The translations under genes were made by a program, and so were the position numbers. A stretch of DNA of 64,000 bases from Chryseobacterium taklimakanense (lineage in GTDB: Bacteria; Bacteroidota; Bacteroidia; Flavobacteriales; Weeksellaceae). The notes beneath the pieces were generated by a model. The model worked only from the letters and a program-made list of their open reading frames with translations. It made no database searches and was not told the origin of the DNA. This document shows positions 26,283-35,011 of the stretch, piece after piece (position 1 is the first letter of the stretch; every line of letters begins with the position of its first letter). Location: positions 744,001 to 808,000 of the forward strand of contig NZ_LT906465.1 in NCBI RefSeq assembly GCF_900187185.1, given 5' to 3'.

Positions 26283-26320
26283 TTGCCGCGAATATAATAA
26301 GCCTATTGCACTCGCGGCAA
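26283..26320 (-). terminator. Inverted repeat between dgkA and purL, probable purL terminator
   Basis: TTGCCGCGA (26283-26291) and TCGCGGCAA (26312-26320) are perfect complements separated by 20 bases. On the minus strand the stem is followed by an AT-rich ATTTTAATT, so it could end the purL transcript; there is no T-run on the plus strand. Confidence 0.5.
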
Positions 26321-26324
26321 GAAT

Positions 26325-29300
26325 CTATTTAAAATACTCCACTCCGTTCCGGAAAATATTATGATAATTCGCGGTCGGGATATTTTTCAGCAAACCTTCT
26401 GTAAATCTTTCCGGGTGCCCCATTCTGCCATAAATTTTTCCGTCAAGTGAAGTAATTCCTTCAATTCCGAAAAGGGAATTATTTGGATTGAAAGGCATTC
26501 CGTGAGCGATATTTCCGTCAAAATCTACATACTGCGTTGCAATCTGTCCGTTTTTGTAAAGTTTGGTCAACACTTCTTCCGACGCCATAAAACGGCCTTC
26601 CCCATGTGAAATGGGAATGGTAAAAAGCTGGCCTTTTGTTCCTTTCAACCAAGGAGAATCGTCATTGGCCACTTTTACATTCACCATTTGAGAAATATGT
26701 CTTCCTATGGCATTGTGAGCCAAAGTTGGCGAATTTTCATCCAAATCACGGATTTCACCGTATGGCAATAGTCCTGATTTAACCAAAGCCTGGAAACCGT
26801 TGCAGATCCCGAGGATCATCCCGTCGCGCGCCAAAAGTTCGTGAACGGCGTCTTTCATTTTTTGGTTTTTCAGAACATTGACAATGAATTTCGCAGAACC
26901 GTCCGGTTCGTCGCCCGCTGAAAATCCACCGGAAAAAACCAGAATCTGGGACTGCTGAATTTCTTTCACCCAATTGTCGATACTTTTGTTGAGCAGGTCA
27001 TTATTCAGATTCAAAAGTGGCAAACTGTGAACATCCGCACCTTCTTTCCGGAATGCATTTTGGGTTTCGTACTCGCAGTTCGTTCCCGGAAAAGCAGGCA
27101 CAAAAACGCGGGGTTTTGCGATGTTATGCTTTTTGAGGAAGATATTTCTAGGTTCGGTTGAGTTCAGTTTTTCATCAATTTCAACCACAATTTTTTCTTT
27201 TTCTTTGGTTGGAAAAAGTTCTTCAAACGTATGGTAATTTACCTGAATTAATTTTTCGATTTCAAATTCAAAATTGTTGATTACCAATATGTTTTGATTT
27301 TTAACTTCACCGATATATTGAAGTAAACTGTCGTCAATTTTTTCTGTGGATTCAATAATGAGGCCGCCGATATTTTTATCTAAGAGCAGTTTTTCATCAA
27401 CAGAAATTTCAGCACCCAGTTTATTTCCGAAAGTCATTTTGGCAACCGCAACCGCAACTCCACCGTCTTTAACCGTCTTTACAGAAACTACTTTCTTCGA
27501 CTTTATATTTTCGTGAATTAAATCAAAAACAGAAATCAGCCTTTCATAATTCGGTAAACCACTTTCGTTAAATTCATTTCTGAAATGATAGATGAAATTC
27601 CCCGCTTCTTTAAATTCCGGAGAAATTACCGTTGATTTTTCACCGTTGGCACACGCGAAGGAAATCAAAGTTGGTGGCACATTAATGTCCTGATACGTCC
27701 CCGACATAGAATCTTTACCACCAATCGCGGCAAGGCCAAAATTCATCTGTGCATCATATGCGCCGAGCAACGAGGCCAGAGGTTTGCCCCATTTCTCAGG
27801 ATTCGAGCCCAGTTTTTCAAAATATTCCTGGAAACTCAAACGGATATTTCTGAAATTTCCGCCCAAGGCCACAATTTTCGCCACGCTTTCCACAACGGCC
27901 AAACTTGCGCCCACCAGAGAATTCTGCTGGGAAATTTCAGCATCAAACCCCCAACTTGCAAACGAAACGGTCTCAACATTTTCAGCGTTCAAAACGGGCA
28001 AAGTCTGCACGCTTCCCTCAGTTCCGGTCAACTGATATTTTCCGCCAAAAGGCATTGCAACCGTCGTTCCGCCCACCGTGGAATCAAACATTTCCACTAA
28101 GCCTTTTTGCGAAGCAACATTTTTACCGGCTAAAATTTTAAGGAAATTTTCCTCGTTGAAATTGATGTTTTCTGACGCAATTTCCTGTAAATGGTTCACC
28201 TTTGCATGCTGTTTCTTACTACAACCGCTCGTATCGAGGAAATTACGGCTCAGATCCACTATTTTCTGTCCGTTCCAGAACATCTGCATCCTTCCGCTGT
28301 CTGTAACTTTCGCAATTTCAACAGCTTGGATGTTTTCCTGTTCGCAGAAGCGGATGAATTTTTCTTTATCTTTTTCCTCAATCACGACCGCCATTCTTTC
28401 CTGGGATTCGGAAATAGCGAGTTCAGTTCCGTTCAAGCCATCATATTTCAAAGGCAAAACATCGAGGTTAATTTCCAGCGAATCAGCAATTTCACCAATC
28501 GCCACGGAAACTCCTCCCGCGCCAAAATCGTTGGATTTTTTAATTAAAGTGGTCACTTCCGGATTTCGGAAAAGCCTTTGAATTTTGCGTTCTTCCACCG
28601 CATTTCCTTTCTGAACCTCGGTCGAAAGCGTATGAATCGACGTTTCATCCTGCTCTTTCGAACTTCCGGTGGCGCCACCCACACCGTCACGTCCTGTTGC
28701 TCCACCCAGCACAATCACGACATCGCCCACTGCCGGTTTCTCGCGACGAACCCAATTTTTCGGGACCGCACCGGCGACAAAACCAACCTCCATTCTTTTG
28801 GCCTTATACCCTTCATCGTAAATTTCTGAGACGTGGGTCGTGGCCAGTCCAATCTGGTTTCCGTAGGAAGAATAGCCGTTTGCGGCCTGTTTGGTAATCG
28901 TTCTTTGCGGAAGTTTCCCCGGCAAAGTTTCGGAAACCGGTTCCAGGACATCAGCAGCGCCAGTTAAACGCATCGCCTGGAACACAAACGCTCTTCCCGA
29001 CAAAGGATCGCGTATCGCACCGCCCAGGCATGTGGAAGCACCGCCAAAAGGCTCAATTTCCGTAGGGTGATTGTGTGTTTCGTTCTTGAAAAGCAAATAC
29101 CAAGGCTCTTTTTTCCCGTCAAATTCTGCCTCGATTTCAATCGTGCAGGCATTGATTTCATCAGAAACAACGAGGTTCTCCAGTTTTCCGGTTTTATGGA
29201 AATACCTTGCGCAAACCGTCGCCAAATCCATTAAAGAAATCGGTTTGGCTTCGCGTCCGAGGAATTTTCTTTTTTCCAGATAATCACTGAAAATTTGGTC

Positions 29301-30014
29301 TAAAGTGTCCTTAAACTTTCCTTCAAACTGAATATCTGTGAGTTCCGTCTCAAATGTGGTGTGACGACAATGGTCGCTCCAATACGTATCCAGAACTTTG
29401 AGTTCTGTTTCGGTTGGATTGCGGTTTTCAGATTTAAAATAATTCTGAATAAATTCCAGGTCGTCAAAACCGAAGGCAAAGCCGTGCTGACTGTAAAAAT
29501 CCTGAAGCTGTGGAGTCGTAAAATGGATGAAACCATCGTGTGTTTTTACCGGATCCGGGGTTTCTTCGGCCGGAATTTGCAGTTTGGTGAGATTTTTTTC
29601 CTGGGATTCCACCTTGTTGATGAGCAAATCTTTGATTTTAACCAAATCATTTTCTGTAACGCCAAAAAGCTCAATAAGTTTGCCGCTTCTAACCTGGGAA
29701 TTATTATTCTCCGTCAGCAAAACAATACACTGCTGTGCTGAATCAGCTCTTTGGTCGTATTGCCCAGGAAGAAATTCTGTCGCAAAATGAAGGTTTTCAG
29801 CAGGATTGTTTTCGTGCAGAATATCAGTGACAGGATCTACAAAAGTGTTGTGTACGACTTTTGAATACTCATCATCACTCAGCCCGAAAATATCATAAAC
29901 GTTGTAAACTTTAACGTTCTGAATTCCCGGAACGATATTTTTGATTTCATTAAAAACTTTTGGACTTTCAACATCGAAAACTCCTCTTTTTTCTACGAAA
30001 ATTCTTTTGTTCAT
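26325..30014 (-). CDS. purL: Phosphoribosylformylglycinamidine synthase (large single-chain form)
   Basis: 1229 residues, the fused form carrying both the FGAM synthase and the glutaminase. It makes FGAM from FGAR, ATP and glutamine in purine synthesis. The N-terminal PurS-like part is followed by two AIR-synthase-like halves (KNETHNHPTEIEPFGGASTC near 315) and a C-terminal class-I glutamine amidotransferase: FPGTNCEYET, catalytic Cys in ILGICNGFQAL, and the His-Glu pair in PISHGEGRF. The frame continues to a TTG at 30020, but ATG at 30014 gives the normal start MNKRIFVEKRG. purB lies upstream on the same strand, separated by a repeat hairpin and a terminator. Confidence 0.97.
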   Translation of the reverse strand: MNKRIFVEKRGVFDVESPKVFNEIKNIVPGIQNVKVYNVYDIFGLSDDEYSKVVHNTFVDPVTDILHENNPAENLHFATEFLPGQYDQRADSAQQCIVLLTENNNSQVRSGKLIELFGVTENDLVKIKDLLINKVESQEKNLTKLQIPAEETPDPVKTHDGFIHFTTPQLQDFYSQHGFAFGFDDLEFIQNYFKSENRNPTETELKVLDTYWSDHCRHTTFETELTDIQFEGKFKDTLDQIFSDYLEKRKFLGREAKPISLMDLATVCARYFHKTGKLENLVVSDEINACTIEIEAEFDGKKEPWYLLFKNETHNHPTEIEPFGGASTCLGGAIRDPLSGRAFVFQAMRLTGAADVLEPVSETLPGKLPQRTITKQAANGYSSYGNQIGLATTHVSEIYDEGYKAKRMEVGFVAGAVPKNWVRREKPAVGDVVIVLGGATGRDGVGGATGSSKEQDETSIHTLSTEVQKGNAVEERKIQRLFRNPEVTTLIKKSNDFGAGGVSVAIGEIADSLEINLDVLPLKYDGLNGTELAISESQERMAVVIEEKDKEKFIRFCEQENIQAVEIAKVTDSGRMQMFWNGQKIVDLSRNFLDTSGCSKKQHAKVNHLQEIASENINFNEENFLKILAGKNVASQKGLVEMFDSTVGGTTVAMPFGGKYQLTGTEGSVQTLPVLNAENVETVSFASWGFDAEISQQNSLVGASLAVVESVAKIVALGGNFRNIRLSFQEYFEKLGSNPEKWGKPLASLLGAYDAQMNFGLAAIGGKDSMSGTYQDINVPPTLISFACANGEKSTVISPEFKEAGNFIYHFRNEFNESGLPNYERLISVFDLIHENIKSKKVVSVKTVKDGGVAVAVAKMTFGNKLGAEISVDEKLLLDKNIGGLIIESTEKIDDSLLQYIGEVKNQNILVINNFEFEIEKLIQVNYHTFEELFPTKEKEKIVVEIDEKLNSTEPRNIFLKKHNIAKPRVFVPAFPGTNCEYETQNAFRKEGADVHSLPLLNLNNDLLNKSIDNWVKEIQQSQILVFSGGFSAGDEPDGSAKFIVNVLKNQKMKDAVHELLARDGMILGICNGFQALVKSGLLPYGEIRDLDENSPTLAHNAIGRHISQMVNVKVANDDSPWLKGTKGQLFTIPISHGEGRFMASEEVLTKLYKNGQIATQYVDFDGNIAHGMPFNPNNSLFGIEGITSLDGKIYGRMGHPERFTEGLLKNIPTANYHNIFRNGVEYFK

Positions 30015-30024
30015 TTTCAATTTT

Positions 30025-30102
30025 TAGAAGTTAGAGGTTAGATTTTAGAAGTTAGAGTTTTCAATGCGTAAGCAATTTCTAACTTCTAATTTCTAACTTC
30101 AC
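30025..30102. repeat. Opposed low-complexity ttagaag repeat
   Basis: The left arm (30025-30058) repeats TTAGAAGTTAGAG-like words and the right arm (30078-30102) repeats their complement CTAACTTCT, with a centre TGCGTAAGCA that itself can close a small GTAA-loop stem. A transcript would fold into one long hairpin just upstream of the purL start. Confidence 0.55.
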
Positions 30103-30103
30103 A

Positions 30104-30136
30104 TTATTAAAAAATGCAGACGAAGTAGCCTGCATC
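30104..30136 (-). terminator. Intrinsic terminator of purB
   Basis: Minus-strand ATGCAG and CTGCAT (30135-30130 and 30119-30114) form the stem and are followed by six T. It lies just beyond the purB stop. Confidence 0.75.
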
Positions 30137-30144
30137 TAAAGATT

Positions 30145-31572
30145 TTACACTTTCAGATCCGCTTCCAGGCCGATTTCGTGGGAATATTTATCCAGGATGG
30201 GCTGAACTTCGTTTTTAATGAATTCTTCAGTTTGGATGGGCGCGAAACCGATGAAGTTTTTTGGATCTAGCACTTCTGCGATTTTGGATTTGTCCATTTT
30301 CAGGGAAGGATCGTTCATAATTCTTTCAATCAGATCGTTTTCCTTTCCTTCTATTTTCACTTTTTTGCTGGCTTCCATAGAGTGAACGCGAATGGTTTCA
30401 TGGATTTCCTGGCGGTCGCCACCGGCTTTCACTTCTTCCATAATGATGTATTCGGTCGCCATAAACGGAAGTTCCTCCATAATGTGTTTATGGATGCGGT
30501 TTTCGTACACCACGATGCCGTTCATGATATTGTTCCAGATCAGCAAAACAGCATCAACCGCCAAAAATGCCTGAGGAATCGTAAGGCGTTTGTTCGCAGA
30601 ATCGTCCAGGGTCCTTTCAAACCACTGTGTTGCAGCTACCATTGCGGAACTGGAGGACAGCGACATCACATATTTTGCCAACGCACCGATTCTTTCAGAA
30701 CGCATCGGATTTCTTTTGTAAGCCATTGCGGATGAACCGATTTGATTTTTTTCGAAAGGTTCCTCAATTTCCTTTAAATTCTGCAAAAGCCGTAAATCGT
30801 TGGTGAACTTGTGTGCTGACTGTGCGATATTTGAAAGGAGGGAAACTACTTTCGCATCGATTTTACGGTCGTAAGTTTGTCCGGAAACACCGAACACTTT
30901 CTCAAAACCAAATCTGGCGGAAAGTTCTTTGTCCAAATGTTTCACTTTGGAATAATCGCCATTGAACAACTCCAAAAAGCTCGCGGCAGTTCCCGTGGTT
31001 CCTTTTACTCCTCTGAATCTCAAGGTTTCAAGAAAAAATTCAAGTTCTTCAAAGTCTAAAATCAAGGACTGCAGCCACAAAGTTGCTCTTTTTCCAACGG
31101 TCGTCAGTTGCGCAGGCTGATAATGAGTGAATCCTAAGGTGGGCAAATCTTTATATTTCAGAGCAAAATCGGAAAGACCTTTAATGACGTTCACCAACTG
31201 TTTGCGGAGAATTAAAAGCCCGTCGCGAATCTGAATCAGATCTGTATTATCACCTACGAAAGCCGAAGTTGCGCCCAAATGAATGATTCCTTTTGCGGAA
31301 GGTGCCACATCGCCATAAGTATGAACGTGAGCCATCACATCGTGCCGGAACTTCTTCTCATATTCCGCGGCCTTATCATAATCAATGTTTTCAGCATTGG
31401 CTTTAAGCTCCTGAATCTGCTCATCAGAAATCTCCAAACCTAAATCCTTTTCGATTTCGGCAAGGGTAATCCAAAGTTTCCTCCAGGTACGGAATTTATT
31501 GTTGGGTGAGAAATTGAAGAGCATTTCCTCACTGGAATAGCGTTCTTCCAATGGGTTTTTATATGAATTCAT
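30145..31572 (-). CDS. purB: Adenylosuccinate lyase
   Basis: 475 residues, fumarase/aspartase superfamily. It removes fumarate from SAICAR and from adenylosuccinate in purine synthesis. The signature loop GSSAMAYKRNPMRSER is at about 290-305; HTYGDVAPSAKGIIHLGATS and LGFTHYQPAQLTTVGKR supply catalytic residues. An upstream in-frame ATG at 31599 would add nine residues (MHRKSKIER), but MNSYKNPLEERYSS at 31572 is the conserved start. purL lies downstream on the same strand beyond a terminator. Related enzymes acting on other substrates (argininosuccinate lyase) lack this signature. Confidence 0.95.
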   Translation of the reverse strand: MNSYKNPLEERYSSEEMLFNFSPNNKFRTWRKLWITLAEIEKDLGLEISDEQIQELKANAENIDYDKAAEYEKKFRHDVMAHVHTYGDVAPSAKGIIHLGATSAFVGDNTDLIQIRDGLLILRKQLVNVIKGLSDFALKYKDLPTLGFTHYQPAQLTTVGKRATLWLQSLILDFEELEFFLETLRFRGVKGTTGTAASFLELFNGDYSKVKHLDKELSARFGFEKVFGVSGQTYDRKIDAKVVSLLSNIAQSAHKFTNDLRLLQNLKEIEEPFEKNQIGSSAMAYKRNPMRSERIGALAKYVMSLSSSSAMVAATQWFERTLDDSANKRLTIPQAFLAVDAVLLIWNNIMNGIVVYENRIHKHIMEELPFMATEYIIMEEVKAGGDRQEIHETIRVHSMEASKKVKIEGKENDLIERIMNDPSLKMDKSKIAEVLDPKNFIGFAPIQTEEFIKNEVQPILDKYSHEIGLEADLKV

Positions 31573-31773
31573 TCTTTCGATTTTACTTTTGCGATGCACA
31601 AAAATACGAAAAAAAGAAAGACTTTGAAAGTCAGTTCTCCGTGATTACTGAAACCTTTAATGAAAGGAGGTCCGTTGGTGAATCTAGTCGGTATAAACTA
31701 TAATACAACTATACTACAACCTGGGTAGCTATAGGTTTTATCTTTTATTAAACACATGCTTATATAAACACAA

Positions 31774-31798
31774 AAAGCCACTCTTAAAAAGTGGCTTT
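31774..31798 (-). terminator. Intrinsic terminator of the beta-glucan locus
   Basis: AAAGCCACT (31774-31782) and AGTGGCTTT (31790-31798) are perfect 9-bp arms with a seven-base loop; on the minus strand five T (the last three inside the stem) and TG follow. It lies just after the GH3 stop. The 31573-31773 stretch holds nothing else I can support. Confidence 0.8.
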
Positions 31799-31818
31799 CA
31801 GCAATAGAATTTAATAAT

Positions 31819-34182
31819 TTATTTGCTCCAGTTAATCCGTGCAGTTTTCACATCGGCGGAACTTGTTCCTATCATAATATCGAAATCACCGGCTTCCCAA
31901 TCGTATTTTAAATTATTATCGTAAAACTTCAAGTCGTCCGGAGTGATATTGAAAGAAACTTGTTTGCTTTCTCCTTTTTTCAGGAATATTTTTTGGAAGC
32001 CTTTCAGTTCCTTTATCGGCCTCGTGTTGCTACCCACCAGATCGCGGATATACAGCTGCACTACTTCTGCACCGTCATAATTGCCGGTATTTTTTACGTT
32101 TACAGAAGCCTGAATGCTTTGGTTACCGGTTGGATTGGTTTTTGAAACCGTCAATTCGGAATATTCAAATTTAGTATAGCTCAACCCGTAGCCGAAAGGA
32201 TAAAGCGGCGTGTTACACTCATCCATATAATTTGATCGGAAACGCTGATATTCACATTTATCAGTTAGAGCTGCATCAAGCGGGCGGCCTGTATTTTTAC
32301 GGTTATAATATATAGGAATCTGTCCAACACTTCTCGGGAAAGTCATAGGAAGTTTACCCGAAGGATTTACTTTTCCAAAAAGAATATCTGCTACGGCATA
32401 TCCAGCTTCAGTTCCCGGAAACCACGCATTTATAATGGCTTCGGAGGTATCTTTGATATTTGTTAAGGTAAGCGGACGCCCAGTCAGGAGCACGACAACG
32501 ATTGGTTTGCCGGTTTTCTTCAGTTCGTTCAGCAAACGAACCTGCGATGCCGGAATATCAATATTAGCACGGGAAGAAGATTCACCGCTCATTTCAGCAC
32601 TTTCACCGATTGCCAAAACCACAACATCAGCCTGTTCAGCGACATTTAAAGCTTCTTTTATCATCAATGAAGGTTCACGTGAATCGCGGTCAACAACCTT
32701 TCCATGGGCTGCATACACATCTTCCAATACCTTGTTATCCTCAACGTTTGCACCTTTGGCAGTCAGAATTTTAACATTTTTGCCGACGCTTTCCTGAAGT
32801 CCTTTTAAGAGTGTTACAGCAGAACCGTGTTTGGTTGCAACAGACCAGGTTCCTGCCATGTTTACGGAGTTATCTACCAGCGGACCAATCAATGCAATGG
32901 TTCCTTTTTGCTTTAATGGAAGAATATTTTTGTCATTTTTAAGTAAAACCATAGACTGTGCAGCTACATTTCTAGCTACTGCACGATTTGACGCATTGAA
33001 AACTTCTTTTTGAGCATCATTGGCGCTGCCGTAGCGGTAAGGGTCTTCGAACAATCCCAGATCATATTTGGCTTCAAGAATTCTTCTGGCCGCCTGAGTA
33101 ATCTGCGCTTCTGAAACTTTTCCTTCGCTTACGGACTGCTTTAAAGTTTTCAGGAAACCTTCGCCCACCATATCCATATCGATACCTGCATTCATCGCAA
33201 GCGCTGAGACGTGCTGAAGATCACCCATTCCGTGATCAATCATTTCATTGATACCTGTATAATCGGTCACAATAAATCCGTTAAAGCCCCATTTCTTGCG
33301 AAGTACATCGTCCATTAGCCATTTGTTACCGGTGGCTGGAATTCCGTCCACTTCATTGAATGACGCCATCACCGATGCTACTCCGGCATCCACAGCTGCT
33401 TTGTAGGGCGCAAAATATTCATTGAACATCCTGGTATGGCTCATATCCACTGTGTTGTAATCGAGGCCGCCTTCAGGAGCGCCATAAAGCGCAAAGTGTT
33501 TTACACAGGCCAAAATCGTGTTCTTGTCCGCCAAATTTTTTCCCTGATACCCATAAACCATGGCTCTAGCAATTTGACTTCCGAGATAGGGATCTTCACC
33601 AGCGCCTTCAGAAACACGTCCCCAACGCGGTTCGCGCGAAATATCAACCATTGGCGAAAAAGTCCAGTTAATACCATCTGAAGCGGCCTCACGAGCAGCA
33701 ATTCGGGCGGATTGCTGTACCAAATTCATATCCCATGAAGCTGCAAGTCCCAACGGGATTGGGAATGTTGTTTCATAACCATGGATGACGTCCATACCGA
33801 AGATCAGAGGAATTTTCAGACGTGATTTTTCTACTGCGACTTTCTGTACGGCGCGGATTTTTTCAGCACCTTTGATATTGAAAAGCCCGCCAACAAGTCC
33901 CTGTTCAATCTTTTTGCCGATATCTGAACTTTGTGCCTGTCCGGTAGTGAAGTCTCCGGCACTTGGAAGGTTGAGCTGACCAATCTTTTCATCCAAAGTC
34001 ATTTTGGCAAGAAGCGCATCAACGAAGGATTTTCTTTTAGTATTATATTCGTTATTCTGATAACTCTGAACCGGCTGGTTAACGATTTCAGAATGAATTG
34101 CCGGTGAGACAACTGCTTTCTTTTTTTGTGCAAAACCATTAGTGGAGAGCGCTGCAAGCGCGATAATTGCGATCTTCTTCAT
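31819..34182 (-). CDS. bglX: Periplasmic beta-glucosidase, glycoside hydrolase family 3
   Basis: 787 residues with a Sec signal peptide (KKIAIIALAALSTNGFAQ). The GH3 N-terminal barrel holds the nucleophile Asp307 in FIVTDYTGINEM; the C-terminal alpha/beta sandwich (about 425-620) ends with a fibronectin-III-like domain (about 690-780). It removes glucose from the non-reducing ends of beta-gluco-oligosaccharides. It is the last gene of a SusC/D locus with two GH144-type hydrolases; GH3 enzymes in Bacteroides with such neighbours act on sophorose (beta-1,2-linked). The start is four bases after the esterase stop. Confidence 0.92.
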   Translation of the reverse strand: MKKIAIIALAALSTNGFAQKKKAVVSPAIHSEIVNQPVQSYQNNEYNTKRKSFVDALLAKMTLDEKIGQLNLPSAGDFTTGQAQSSDIGKKIEQGLVGGLFNIKGAEKIRAVQKVAVEKSRLKIPLIFGMDVIHGYETTFPIPLGLAASWDMNLVQQSARIAAREAASDGINWTFSPMVDISREPRWGRVSEGAGEDPYLGSQIARAMVYGYQGKNLADKNTILACVKHFALYGAPEGGLDYNTVDMSHTRMFNEYFAPYKAAVDAGVASVMASFNEVDGIPATGNKWLMDDVLRKKWGFNGFIVTDYTGINEMIDHGMGDLQHVSALAMNAGIDMDMVGEGFLKTLKQSVSEGKVSEAQITQAARRILEAKYDLGLFEDPYRYGSANDAQKEVFNASNRAVARNVAAQSMVLLKNDKNILPLKQKGTIALIGPLVDNSVNMAGTWSVATKHGSAVTLLKGLQESVGKNVKILTAKGANVEDNKVLEDVYAAHGKVVDRDSREPSLMIKEALNVAEQADVVVLAIGESAEMSGESSSRANIDIPASQVRLLNELKKTGKPIVVVLLTGRPLTLTNIKDTSEAIINAWFPGTEAGYAVADILFGKVNPSGKLPMTFPRSVGQIPIYYNRKNTGRPLDAALTDKCEYQRFRSNYMDECNTPLYPFGYGLSYTKFEYSELTVSKTNPTGNQSIQASVNVKNTGNYDGAEVVQLYIRDLVGSNTRPIKELKGFQKIFLKKGESKQVSFNITPDDLKFYDNNLKYDWEAGDFDIMIGTSSADVKTARINWSK

Positions 34183-34186
34183 AATT

Positions 34187-34909
34187 CTATTTTGTTATGT
34201 TTTGATTGTTTTTTTTCTGTTTCAGCATCCATTCATAAAATAATGGATCTGAATAAGTGGAGTCCCAAGAGTTATGGTTATCATCTGGGAAAATGGTAAG
34301 CGAAACATCCGGATTTACTTTTTTTAATGCCTGATATATCTCGATGGAATTCAATGGATTTACAATATCATCATTTCCACCATGGAAAATCTTTATTGGA
34401 AGCCCTTTATAACGGTTAATGGTCGCTCGCATCCATCGGTCGGAAGGTGCGCAGATTGGAGCTACAGCTGCAAACATTTCGGGATGCTCGTTGGCGAGTT
34501 TCCACGTGCCCCAGCCGCCCATGGAAAGCCCGGTAAGATAAATTCTGGATGCATCAATTTTATATTTTGACTGAATTTCTTTGATCAAACTATAAACCGC
34601 TTCCGTGTCCCACCAAACGTTCTCAGGGCATTGAGGAGCCAGAATTGCTACCGGTTCTTTTATTAACTTCTTATAAGTGAAAGGGCTATGGGCTTTTACT
34701 TTTTCCAGATCATTTCCGCGCTCGCCGGAACCGTGGAGAAATACGATGAGCGGCACATTTCCTTTTGCACCTTGTGGAAAATCAAGGATATATGAAATCT
34801 GCTGAACTTCCTTAATCTCTTTTTTGAATTCAGCTTTGATTTCCTGAGCAAACACTACATGTCCAGCAGCAATTGTACAGGAAAGCAGCACCATTTTGAA
34901 TATTTTCAT
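34187..34909 (-). CDS. Secreted alpha/beta-hydrolase esterase
   Basis: 240 residues with a signal peptide to about residue 21. Alpha/beta-hydrolase fold with oxyanion-region FLHGSGERGND (57-67), nucleophile Ser129 in GLSMGGWG, acid Asp180 or 181 and His212 in DDNHNSWD. This pattern is that of carboxylesterases related to the PHB-depolymerase/carbohydrate-esterase group. In this locus it is likely to remove acyl groups from the glucan; natural cyclic beta-1,2-glucans can carry succinyl groups, so desuccinylation is a fair guess, but no activity is shown. The upstream gap to the GH144 gene holds a dispersed repeat. Confidence 0.85.
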   Translation of the reverse strand: MKIFKMVLLSCTIAAGHVVFAQEIKAEFKKEIKEVQQISYILDFPQGAKGNVPLIVFLHGSGERGNDLEKVKAHSPFTYKKLIKEPVAILAPQCPENVWWDTEAVYSLIKEIQSKYKIDASRIYLTGLSMGGWGTWKLANEHPEMFAAVAPICAPSDRWMRATINRYKGLPIKIFHGGNDDIVNPLNSIEIYQALKKVNPDVSLTIFPDDNHNSWDSTYSDPLFYEWMLKQKKNNQNITK

Positions 34910-34948
34910 TTATTTAAAGGGTTTAAACTTAGGATGTTCGTGATCATT

Positions 34949-35005
34949 AGCCCCCATTGCAGCAGCATCCTTTTGCGGAGCAGCAGATACAGCGGGAAGC
35001 AGCTC
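34949..35005 (+). repeat. Hairpin-bearing dispersed element, copy B, inside the glucan operon
   Basis: CCATTGCAGCAGCATCC followed by TTTTGCGGAGCAGCAGATA and AGCGGGAAGCAGCTC matches copy A at 24478-24550 in its leading ATTGCAG, ATCCTTTT and trailing CGG(G)AA.GC words, though the central hairpin is much shorter. It is read on the strand opposite to the flanking genes. Confidence 0.55.
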
Positions 35006-35011
35006 TAAAAA

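Noticed and set aside
31620-31770. Possible small RNA between purB and the GH3 terminator
   Set aside because: Only a tiny GACTTTGAAAGTC palindrome and no promoter box with a matching terminator on one strand were found.
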